In this document: positions 20,129-26,616 of the stretch, one piece after another | How the letters are laid out: every line of letters starts with the position of its first letter | Position numbering within the stretch: position 1 is the first letter of the stretch | Source: a virus | DNA length: 64,000 nt | Virus record (IMG/VR): IMGVR_UViG_3300048065_001187 | Coordinates: 86,767 to 150,766 of that record | Reading direction: 5' to 3' (one strand) | Translations under genes and position numbers: made by a program | Notes under the pieces: generated by a model | Told to the model about the DNA's origin: nothing | The model's input: the letters and a program-made list of their open reading frames with translations, nothing else | The model's database searches: none

Positions 20129-21249
20129 TGAACAATAAGTACGGATTAGTTTGTGTTTCTAAAATCCTACAAGAAGAAGATAAATCAAATTCTTTTGTAG
20201 GCATCACTAGAAAAGCTTATGCTGAGCTTGCGTCAGAAAAAGGCGATCAAGAAGCAAAGAAAAAACTGAAAGATGAAATCCTTCATAATCTAAACTTAAC
20301 TGTAAAGATTATAGATTTCTGCCGTACTAATAATATTGATCACTATAGATTAAATACTTCTATCTTTGGCATCATAGCAGATCCTTCCTTTGATTTATCT
20401 GTCAATGATTTACCTCAGCGTGAAGATGTTCTTGATGCAATCAAAGAGATAGGAAGAACTTCTATTACAAAAGGGGTATCTTTATCCATTCAGCCTGATA
20501 AATTTTGTAAGCTGATAGACGATGACGATGGTGTTGTAGAGAAATCAATCAAGGAGTTAAATTTCTACTCTTGGTTTCTTGATGAAATCGGAACGCAGGA
20601 GAATATTTCTGCTCCGATCCATCTGCATCTAAACTCTCAGCCTGAAAAACAAGATCATGATTCTTACTGTGATTTCACTGATAGGTTTTATGAGAATTTT
20701 AAGGAACTTGATTCAGGAGCTCAGCGGCGTTTAGTTTTAAAGAATGCTGACCATGGTGTTTGGAGTGCGTTTAATTTATTTAAATATTTGCATGTCTATT
20801 GTTTTGAAGAACACGATTTTGGATTTCCTTTGGCATACAATAATTTATTTGATTCCTTAAACCCATCTAAAATAGATAACTCAGTTGTCGATCAACAGAT
20901 AAATGTAGGAGCATTTCACGAAACATGGAGCGGTGTTGTTCCTGTTTTTACTTGGACTGAATCTAAAAGTGCAGATCAACCAAGGGCATTTGCCCCTGAG
21001 CTTTCTGCTCATATTCCTGACTTTGGTTATCAAATCAAATGGGAAGTAGATGTCACTGACAAGGACATAGCTATACTAAAATTATTCTCTGAAGAAGGTC
21101 CAAGCAGAATTTCTGAAGAGGCTCTTCGTAAGATTACTCGTGGAAGATATCAAAAAGTAACCAACAACTATAATGCACTATATGAAGCGGCGAGACAAGT
21201 CAACATTGTTGCTGAAAACAATGACGATCAAATAGTTGGCGGACAATAA
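20128..21249 (+). CDS. Degenerate UvsE (UV-damage endonuclease) paralogue, probably non-catalytic
   Basis: 373 residues, alignable over almost its whole length with the intact UvsE at 42199 (shared start G-L-x-C-x-S-x-I-L, H-Y-R-L, K-W-E). UvsE is a TIM-barrel, multi-metal endonuclease that nicks 5' of UV photoproducts. Here most metal ligands are replaced. The S-H-P-D-Q-F histidine becomes Gln (about residue 122) and the E-N-E-D-K-G glutamate becomes Lys (about 205). In C-F-D-N-L-H-H the Asp becomes Asn and both His are lost (about 238-242), and H-W-S-E becomes T-W-T-E (about 275). Length is retained and no stops occur, so selection preserves it. It may bind damaged DNA or act as a scaffold. 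It lies just upstream of the tmRNA. Confidence 0.85.
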   Translation: MNNKYGLVCVSKILQEEDKSNSFVGITRKAYAELASEKGDQEAKKKLKDEILHNLNLTVKIIDFCRTNNIDHYRLNTSIFGIIADPSFDLSVNDLPQREDVLDAIKEIGRTSITKGVSLSIQPDKFCKLIDDDDGVVEKSIKELNFYSWFLDEIGTQENISAPIHLHLNSQPEKQDHDSYCDFTDRFYENFKELDSGAQRRLVLKNADHGVWSAFNLFKYLHVYCFEEHDFGFPLAYNNLFDSLNPSKIDNSVVDQQINVGAFHETWSGVVPVFTWTESKSADQPRAFAPELSAHIPDFGYQIKWEVDVTDKDIAILKLFSEEGPSRISEEALRKITRGRYQKVTNNYNALYEAARQVNIVAENNDDQIVGGQ

Positions 21250-21301
21250 GTGTAATATATTTCGGTTTTTTGGTATAAAAAATAGTTCTTTAACATTTTA
21301 T

Positions 21302-21669
21302 GGGCGTGTACTGGATTCGATTTAAATTGGATTAGTATACTGCAAGTAGGAGTTGCATCTGGCTCCTTAAAAAGGTGCAAAAGTTTACATGGCAATAAAG
21401 CACGTGTTAAGACCTTTGGTTTTCGTAAGACTGCCAAGGTCGCAATGGCAGCATAAAGTCTGTCACCTCGTAACTTTTGACGCAGATAAAAAGATTGCGG
21501 GGTTATCAATCTGCAAAACAGATAAAAGTTTTCTTGTATAATAAACTGTAAATAATTGAAACAAGAAGTTGGATGTTAATATCATAACTTTAAAAAAAAT
21601 TAACTAAACTTGTAGATGTATATTCTTAAAGGTTTAAAGACGGGAGTTCGACTCTCCCCACGTCCACCA
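21302..21669 (+). ncRNA. ssrA: tmRNA (transfer-messenger RNA, one-piece)
   Basis: Rescues stalled ribosomes by acting as alanyl-tRNA, then as mRNA for a degradation tag. The 5' end GGGCGTG pairs with 3' CACGTCC to give a seven-pair acceptor stem, including the G3-U pair used by alanyl-tRNA synthetase. CTGGATTCGA follows at the 5' side. The T arm GGGAG-TTCGACT-CTCCC and encoded ACCA end are present (CCA at 21667-21669). CTGCAAG near 21341 pairs with CTTGTAG near 21610 to form the long P2 helix. The tag frame runs 21400-21456, reading ARVKTFGFRKTAKVAMAA then TAA. Phage-encoded copies are uncommon. Confidence 0.95.
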
Positions 21670-21676
21670 TTTTACT

Positions 21677-22957
21677 ATGAATACAAACGAATTAAACAGA
21701 AGAGAATTTATTGCTAGAGCCGCCAAATCTTATTTGGGGGTAGGGCTAATGCCTTTGGTTGGGTCTTACATTCACGATAACGCATATGCCCTCACCCCGG
21801 GCACTCGCCCTGCAAAAGCACGGCATGTCATTTACTTGAATATGGCTGGAGCAATGTCGCATCTAGACACCCTTGACCCCAAGCCTCAAAGCCCCGATGT
21901 TCAAGGTCCAGTTGAAGCTATACAAACAAGTGTTGATGATTTATTTCTTTCTGAAAACTTACCTACAGTTGCTAGGCATATGCATAATGCCGCCATTGTT
22001 CGTTCAGTAACCAGTAATCAAGGTGCACATGAACAGGCTAGCTATCTTATGCATACAAGCTATCAAAAACGCGGCACAATTGTACATCCAACCTTTGGTA
22101 GCTGGGTTTCAAAACTTTCCGGCTCTATCAACAGAACTATTCCTGCGAATGTAAAGATCGGTGGGGGAGGAGGCGGAGCTGGCTTCTTAGAATCTCGCTA
22201 CGGAGCTTTACCTCTTAGAAATCCTAAAGCAGGGTTAGCTAACAGCTCAATGGCTGACTATTTAGACAGCACACAATTTAATGATAGAATAAAAGCTGCG
22301 GAACAATTAAATGCAGTATTTAGCGAGCAATATAATCAAAAACAAATTCGTGCTTATACTGATTTATATAAAGATGCAGTTAAATTAATGCAGAGTGAAG
22401 ATTTAAAGGCATTTGATATTTCTGCTGAGCCAGAAGCTGTGACTGAATTATACGGAGACAGTAACTTTGGTCAGGGATGCTTGCTTGCAAGAAGATTGAT
22501 TGAGAATAAAGTTCGGTATGTTGAAGTAACTCGCGGGGGATGGGATACACATGATAACAATTTTGATCGCGTGGCTGCTAATTGTGCAGATATTGATAAA
22601 GCATTAGGTGCATTACTTTTTGATTTAGAAATTCGTGGACTACTTAATGAAACCTTAGTTGTTCTTACATCTGAATTTGGGCGCACTCCTAAAATCAATC
22701 CAAGAGATGGTAGAGATCATTGGCCAAAAGCTTTCTCTGCTTTCTTTGCTGGTGGAGCAGTAAAAGGCGGCACAATATATGGTCAGAGCGATGATAAAGG
22801 TATGGAAGTTGCGGAAAACCCTGTAAAACCTGAGGATTTAAATGCAACAATAGCTTATGCATTAGGGTTATCGCTTAACGACATTCATTACTCTCCCTCT
22901 GGAAGACCTTTTCAAATTGCACACAAAGGTCAACCAATTCTAGATATATTAGCATAA
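21677..22957 (+). CDS. DUF1501 family protein with Tat signal
   Basis: 426 residues. The N-terminus N-R-R-E-F-I then a hydrophobic stretch (L-G-V-G-L-M-P-L-V-G) is a twin-arginine export signal. The remainder is a full-length DUF1501 domain of the alkaline-phosphatase/sulfatase superfamily: H-L-D-T-L-D-P-K, S-N-Q-G-A-H-E-Q-A-S-Y, G-G-W-D-T-H-D-N-N-F and T-S-E-F-G-R-T-P-K-I-N...G-R-D-H-W are visible. DUF1501 proteins are exported and abundant in Planctomycetota/Verrucomicrobiota, where biochemical function is unresolved. It begins 7 nt after the tmRNA 3' end with no clear ribosome binding site. Unusual as phage cargo; probably host-derived. Confidence 0.85.
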   Translation: MNTNELNRREFIARAAKSYLGVGLMPLVGSYIHDNAYALTPGTRPAKARHVIYLNMAGAMSHLDTLDPKPQSPDVQGPVEAIQTSVDDLFLSENLPTVARHMHNAAIVRSVTSNQGAHEQASYLMHTSYQKRGTIVHPTFGSWVSKLSGSINRTIPANVKIGGGGGGAGFLESRYGALPLRNPKAGLANSSMADYLDSTQFNDRIKAAEQLNAVFSEQYNQKQIRAYTDLYKDAVKLMQSEDLKAFDISAEPEAVTELYGDSNFGQGCLLARRLIENKVRYVEVTRGGWDTHDNNFDRVAANCADIDKALGALLFDLEIRGLLNETLVVLTSEFGRTPKINPRDGRDHWPKAFSAFFAGGAVKGGTIYGQSDDKGMEVAENPVKPEDLNATIAYALGLSLNDIHYSPSGRPFQIAHKGQPILDILA

Positions 22958-22961
22958 AAAA

Positions 22962-22985
22962 CCCCCTATTTCTAGGGGGCTTTAC
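22962..22985. terminator. Bidirectional rho-independent terminator
   Basis: Stem CCCCCTA/TAGGGGG with a TTTC loop (22962-22979), flanked by AAAAAA on the left and CTTTACTTTT on the right. It lies between the convergent DUF1501 gene and the minus-strand kinase fusion, so it can serve both. Confidence 0.85.
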
Positions 22986-23026
22986 TTTTGGAAAGCTAGC
23001 TTTCGCTAACGGTATTAAATAATTAA

Positions 23027-23833
23027 TTATTCAGGGCGTTTACCTAAAGGTTTTCCGTCTTGACCAATTTCACCAGCTCTAATTTTAGTCGCCGATACCT
23101 CTTGAAGCTCTTTACTTAACTCAAGTTGCTCAATATTGTAGCCTACGCCCCTTCCATAAAACACATCTGTAATATTAGGAAGTTCAACTACTTTTATTTT
23201 ATTCCCAAATTCAGAACATGCTGCATGTATTTCTGCTTTTACTTTTTCAAAATCATAAGGATTCTTTTCGTCTATACCAGCAACATCTCTTAATGCTATA
23301 CAGCATTGCCCTGTTCTTTTGATTGATTCTGCTACCAAAGTTTTGTGTCCAATATGAAACGGTTGATATCTACCTATGAGTAGTGCTGTTGGTGCTTGAT
23401 TATCCCATGCTTCTGTCTCATTTAATTTATCCATAACTTTATCTGCCCAATCGTCTGCATTGCCATCAGTCAATCTAATATCGTAGTTCAGGGGACGTTC
23501 AAACATTTTATTAGTATCTTCGTATCTACCTTCCATGATTCTATCAACCCATATTGTGAAGTCAGCCCCAAAAGCTTGCCTTGTTTCTTGCGTCGGGCAA
23601 ACGAAGTCGGCAATTACATATCCTCCACCTAATTTAGCCCAATCGCAAAGCTTTCCCATTCTTGTGGCATGCTTTATTCTATCTTCTGAGGAAAACCCTA
23701 GCTCAGAATATATGTCCTGCCTAACAGCATCTGCATTAAACCATGCGGCGTTTAACTTGTGAACCAATATTTCGGCAAGTGTTGTTTTGCCGGAACCAGG
23801 TAGACCCATAATTAAAATTTTTCTCTTAGTCAT
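23027..23833 (-). CDS. APS kinase-like domain fused to NMNAT-like nucleotidyltransferase
   Basis: 268 residues. The N-terminal half is a P-loop kinase with Walker A G-L-P-G-S-G-K-T-T near residue 10, then D-A-V-R-Q-D, L-G-F-S-S-E-D-R and C-P-T-Q-E-T-R. This is the pattern of adenylylsulfate kinase (CysC), which makes PAPS from APS and ATP. The C-terminal half starts L-I-G-R-Y-Q-P-F-H-I-G-H near 153 and ends with S-A-T-K-I-R, the HxGH and S-x-x-x-I-R signatures of NMN-adenylyltransferase-type enzymes. The order kinase-then-transferase is opposite to NadR. The acceptor could be a nucleotide in NAD salvage or sulfate metabolism. A CysQ homologue lies at 33030. Confidence 0.8.
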   Translation of the reverse strand: MTKRKILIMGLPGSGKTTLAEILVHKLNAAWFNADAVRQDIYSELGFSSEDRIKHATRMGKLCDWAKLGGGYVIADFVCPTQETRQAFGADFTIWVDRIMEGRYEDTNKMFERPLNYDIRLTDGNADDWADKVMDKLNETEAWDNQAPTALLIGRYQPFHIGHKTLVAESIKRTGQCCIALRDVAGIDEKNPYDFEKVKAEIHAACSEFGNKIKVVELPNITDVFYGRGVGYNIEQLELSKELQEVSATKIRAGEIGQDGKPLGKRPE

Positions 23834-23874
23834 GATTTATATTACATCCAAATCATAAAAGTTAGAAAAAAAAC

Positions 23875-23903
23875 TTGACTTTAAAATGAATCTTTAGTAT
23901 ACT
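23875..23903 (+). promoter_or_regulatory. Sigma-70-type promoter upstream of dut operon
   Basis: TTGACT (23875-23880), 17-nt spacer, TATACT (23898-23903), then 14 nt to the ATG at 23918. It drives the small gene and overlapping dUTPase gene. Confidence 0.75.
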
Positions 23904-23917
23904 CTGTATATTCAATT

Positions 23918-24130
23918 ATGAAAATTATTCGAAAAAATGTTATTAAAGGCTCAGATACCGTTTATGTAGTAACTCGTAACGGTAGAAGAGTTGAGGATAC
24001 TAATTATAAAACAAAGCATGAAGCGGAATATCGAGCAGATTGCTTACATGAAATGGTTAAACAGTATGACCACACATCTGTTGGAAAAATTGATATTGTT
24101 TACACATCAAGGCCTCATAAAATTTATTAA
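23918..24130 (+). CDS. Hypothetical 70-residue protein
   Basis: No family recognised. Mixed charged sequence with a likely beta hairpin (D-T-V-Y-V-V-T-R-N-G-R) followed by an A-E-Y-R-A-D helix. First gene of a transcript; its stop overlaps the dUTPase ATG (TAATG). Confidence 0.65.
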   Translation: MKIIRKNVIKGSDTVYVVTRNGRRVEDTNYKTKHEAEYRADCLHEMVKQYDHTSVGKIDIVYTSRPHKIY

Positions 24131-24558
24131 TGAAAGTAAAATTTAAAAAATTAGTACCGCATGCCCAGCCTCCTTCTCAGGCTAATTCTGGTGACGCTGG
24201 TTACGATCTAACGGCTACAGCAGTAAACTATCCTACTGTAAGCGAAGGTGTATTTACTGAAATTTGCACAGGATTATCTTTTGAGATACCAAAAGGTTAT
24301 GTAGGTCTTGTTTTTCCTAGGTCTAGCATCAGCAAGACTAAGCATTTTTTAAGAAATTCTGTTGGTGTTATTGATAGTGGGTATCGTGGCGAAGTAAAAC
24401 TTAGATTTTCTACAGACGAATCCAATACATCTTACAAGATAGGTGATAGGGTTGGTCAAATTGTATTTATTAAATTACCTAAAATAGAATTAATAGAATC
24501 TGATGCTTTATCTGATTCACAAAGAAGCAAAGGAGGCTTTGGTAGCAGTGGCTCTTAA
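24130..24558 (+). CDS. dut: dUTPase
   Basis: 142-residue trimeric-type dUTP pyrophosphatase, which hydrolyses dUTP to dUMP and PPi, keeping uracil out of DNA and feeding dTMP synthesis. All five motifs are visible in order: S-G-D-A-G-Y-D-L, P-R-S-S-I-S-K, N-S-V-G-V-I-D-S-G-Y-R-G-E, G-D-R-V-G-Q-I-V-F and the glycine-rich R-S-K-G-G-F-G-S-S-G end. Full length for the family. Translationally coupled to the preceding ORF by TAATG. Confidence 0.95.
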   Translation: MKVKFKKLVPHAQPPSQANSGDAGYDLTATAVNYPTVSEGVFTEICTGLSFEIPKGYVGLVFPRSSISKTKHFLRNSVGVIDSGYRGEVKLRFSTDESNTSYKIGDRVGQIVFIKLPKIELIESDALSDSQRSKGGFGSSGS

Positions 24559-24766
24559 TTACAATATAATAAATTATTGCTTAAATAAGTTTTGTCCTTA
24601 TTTAATTATCTCTTTCTTATTATTTTATAATTCTGGACTCGACTTATGGAAAGGTGGTATCATTTTTTTGGCCTGTTGTTTTGCTGACAAGTTTTCTTTT
24701 CGTGCAGGTTACAGTCTAGCGTATTGTCAAGCTAAAGGTATAGATTTAAATAAAGATGCTGAATAA
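24548..24766 (+). CDS. Small membrane protein
   Basis: About 72 residues from the GTG at 24548, chosen because AGGAGG (24531-24536) lies 11 nt upstream, inside the dut 3' end. An ATG at 24503 is in frame but deep in dut. Two hydrophobic stretches (Y-L-I-I-S-F-L-L-F and G-G-I-I-F-L-A-C-C-F) suggest a membrane hairpin. Function unknown. Confidence 0.5.
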   Translation: MALNYNIINYCLNKFCPYLIISFLLFYNSGLDLWKGGIIFLACCFADKFSFRAGYSLAYCQAKGIDLNKDAE

Positions 24767-25016
24767 TTTATTAACTAAGATGCAATCGTTCTCTCGTAGG
24801 CTTAAAAGAGCTATGTCAGGGCAAAGATACTACCTTATTTATCGTTGTGCCGATGGAAAAACAAAAACATATCTGATAGGAGATATTGATTTATATAAAT
24901 CTTTTGGTAATAAAAATGAAAGCAGGGACAACGCTGGATTCAGAGCCTATTGTTTTGCTAGAAAGCAAATCAGATCCTTCAGGCATGACAGAATAGTTTC
25001 CCTTACGAAGAAATAA
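24756..25016 (+). CDS. Small WYL-like domain protein
   Basis: 86 residues. A basic N-terminus is followed by Y-Y-L-I-Y-R-C-A-D-G-K-T-K-T-Y-L-I-G and ends with G-F-R-A-Y-C-F-A-R-K-Q-I-R-S-F-R-H-D-R-I. That ending resembles the I-R-T-F-R-x-D-R-I signature of WYL ligand-binding domains. Without a helix-turn-helix it could be a small nucleic-acid or ligand sensor. The family match is by eye only. Overlaps the previous gene by 11 nt. Confidence 0.45.
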   Translation: MLNNLLTKMQSFSRRLKRAMSGQRYYLIYRCADGKTKTYLIGDIDLYKSFGNKNESRDNAGFRAYCFARKQIRSFRHDRIVSLTKK

Positions 25017-25018
25017 TT

Positions 25019-25597
25019 TTGGATGCTTTTTTTAGTATTTGTTTCATTGTAGGTATATTTATATATCTATATGTTCAATATTTTAATACCCCGAAAGAAG
25101 ATAATTCATCCGAAATTGACACAATTTTAGAGCGAGAAAGGGATAAAGAAATATTTTATACCCAACAAATCAATAAATTAGGTGATGAAATAAATTTATT
25201 GAAAAACAAGTCAGCCGAACTTAATATCTTAAATACTAATCTTGAAAAATCATATAGCGAATTAGAAACAGACTATATAAAAAATAAAAACGACTTAGAA
25301 AATCAAATTTTTGAAATTTCTGAACAAAAAAAGAAAGTAACATCCCAAAAGAAAAGTAGTGAAGTACGACTTGGACATATTGCCGAAACTCTGGCACCTT
25401 TTCTCGATCAATTTGAATTTGATCCTGAAACTTGTGTCTTTCTAGGAAAACCTATTGACTATATATCTTTTGGAGACGATGAAATCACACTTATTGAAGT
25501 TAAAAGTGGCAAAAGCCAGCTTAATTCTAGGCAACGCCATATTAGAGATCAAGTAAAAGCTAAACTTGTATCTTGGAAAGAAGTAAGAATTAAATAA
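25019..25597 (+). CDS. Membrane-anchored Holliday-junction-resolvase-like endonuclease
   Basis: 192 residues with a TTG start (no in-frame ATG nearby). Residues 4-20 form a transmembrane anchor and about 30-115 a coiled coil. The C-terminal domain is a small PD-(D/E)xK nuclease: R-L-G-H-I-A-E-T-L-A-P-F, then P-I-D-Y-I-S-F and L-I-E-V-K-S-G-K-S, giving Asp and E-x-K. This matches the Endonuc_Holl family related to archaeal Hjc resolvases. Family members share the TM-plus-coil architecture. It could process phage recombination or replication intermediates at the membrane; a RuvB-like ATPase occurs at 38373. Confidence 0.8.
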   Translation: MDAFFSICFIVGIFIYLYVQYFNTPKEDNSSEIDTILERERDKEIFYTQQINKLGDEINLLKNKSAELNILNTNLEKSYSELETDYIKNKNDLENQIFEISEQKKKVTSQKKSSEVRLGHIAETLAPFLDQFEFDPETCVFLGKPIDYISFGDDEITLIEVKSGKSQLNSRQRHIRDQVKAKLVSWKEVRIK

Positions 25598-25620
25598 TTT
25601 TTATTAACACAAACATAGTT

Positions 25621-26274
25621 ATGAATACTACTAAAATCATTGTGACTGCCCTTCTAGGGTTTTTTATTAACGCCGCTTCTGCTCAGCAGAATTCAGCTAA
25701 CATCGGATATACTTCTGATTATTTTTATAGAGGTGCCGCAGTTGCTGAAGAATCAGTTCAAAGTTCGATTGGTGCAAGCTACGAACTTTCTTCTGTTACC
25801 CTGTCAGCAGGAGCCTTTACTAATCAGGCTGTAGAAAACGGATCAGATGTTTATATTCTTACTGCAGGAGCTTCAACAAGCTTTGCGGATGATTTAGTCT
25901 CTCTTTACGGTGGACTGAATCATTTTGAGGATGTAGATGGAGTTTCTTTGTTTGAGTTTGCTCTTTCTGCTGGCTTAAGCACCCCTCTTTCTCCAACTGT
26001 GAATCTTTATCGTTCATTTGATGATGATTTATTTACTTGGGAAATTGGCATTAGCCATAAGTTTGACCTTGAAGTTGTCGGTCTTTGCCTCCATGCCTTG
26101 TATGGTGAATCTGAATTGACTGAAGCACTTGAGTCAGACTATTTCACTGCGGGAGCTAACTTATCCAAAGGTATAAGTGATAATGCAGAAGTCGTTTTGT
26201 CTGCCGATTATGTTGATTCTGATATCACTCAAGATGAGTGGGTTTTTGGTGGTGCAGTTTCAATCAAGTTCTAA
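25621..26274 (+). CDS. Predicted outer-membrane beta-barrel (TorF-type porin-like)
   Basis: 217 residues. A clear Sec signal peptide (K-I-I-V-T-A-L-L-G-F-F-I-N-A-A-S-A) with cleavage near residue 21 is followed by alternating amphipathic strands and a terminal aromatic (S-I-K-F), as in Gram-negative outer-membrane barrels. The start N-I-G-Y-T-S-D-Y-F-Y-R-G and the recurring Y-G-G-L/S-A-G-L strands fit the small TorF-like putative porin family. A phage copy could alter surface receptors (superinfection exclusion) or permeability. It implies a diderm host. It is followed by a two-TM protein. Confidence 0.7.
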   Translation: MNTTKIIVTALLGFFINAASAQQNSANIGYTSDYFYRGAAVAEESVQSSIGASYELSSVTLSAGAFTNQAVENGSDVYILTAGASTSFADDLVSLYGGLNHFEDVDGVSLFEFALSAGLSTPLSPTVNLYRSFDDDLFTWEIGISHKFDLEVVGLCLHALYGESELTEALESDYFTAGANLSKGISDNAEVVLSADYVDSDITQDEWVFGGAVSIKF

Positions 26275-26293
26275 TTTAACCCTAATATAAAAC

Positions 26294-26545
26294 ATGAAAA
26301 ATACTATTGATCTAATCAAGTCCTTCGCAGGAGGTATTACTAGCGTATTGCTTTCCATTATTGGATTGCTTGTTGTTGCCCAAGTCGTATTCGGTGCAGG
26401 TGCACCTATCGATATCATCAGCAATCTTCAGCAAGTCGTAACCGGCTTTGTTGGTGAAGGAGCAAGTCTTGCAGGTATCATTACATTACTTCTTCTTGTT
26501 GCCCTTTTCCAAAAAGGAAATTGCTGCGACTCTGGTAAAAAGTAA
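26294..26545 (+). CDS. Two-TM small membrane protein (holin-like topology)
   Basis: 83 residues with TM helices at about 16-36 and 57-73 and a short charged tail ending C-C-D-S-G-K-K. Size and two-TM layout fit class II holins, but many phage membrane proteins look the same and no endolysin is adjacent. It follows the barrel gene by 19 nt. Confidence 0.5.
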   Translation: MKNTIDLIKSFAGGITSVLLSIIGLLVVAQVVFGAGAPIDIISNLQQVVTGFVGEGASLAGIITLLLLVALFQKGNCCDSGKK

Positions 26546-26554
26546 TTTTTATCC

Positions 26555-26583
26555 TTGACTTATTAGAGGGAGGCGGCTATAAT
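26555..26583 (+). promoter_or_regulatory. Consensus promoter of the methyltransferase operon
   Basis: TTGACT (26555-26560), exactly 17 nt, TATAAT (26578-26583). The -10 box lies at the centre of a palindrome (26565-26595). Predicted +1 near 26590 leaves a 27-nt leader, unlike the leaderless promoters elsewhere. Confidence 0.85.
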
Positions 26584-26602
26584 AGTCGTCTCCCTCTTTT
26601 AT
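26565..26602 (+). terminator. Palindrome: likely terminator of upstream operon and operator of downstream promoter
   Basis: A 31-bp near-perfect palindrome, arms GAGGGAGGCG and CGTCTCCCTC around CTATAATAG, followed by TTTTATTATA. In RNA from the upstream genes it forms a stem with U-tract, a rho-independent terminator. As DNA it overlaps the -10 box and is a good dimeric operator candidate. Confidence 0.7.
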
Positions 26603-26616
26603 TATATACCATAAAT

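Noticed and set aside
21228-21509. Minus-strand 93-codon frame over the tmRNA
   Set aside because: The opposite strand is a structurally complete tmRNA; the frame is incidental.
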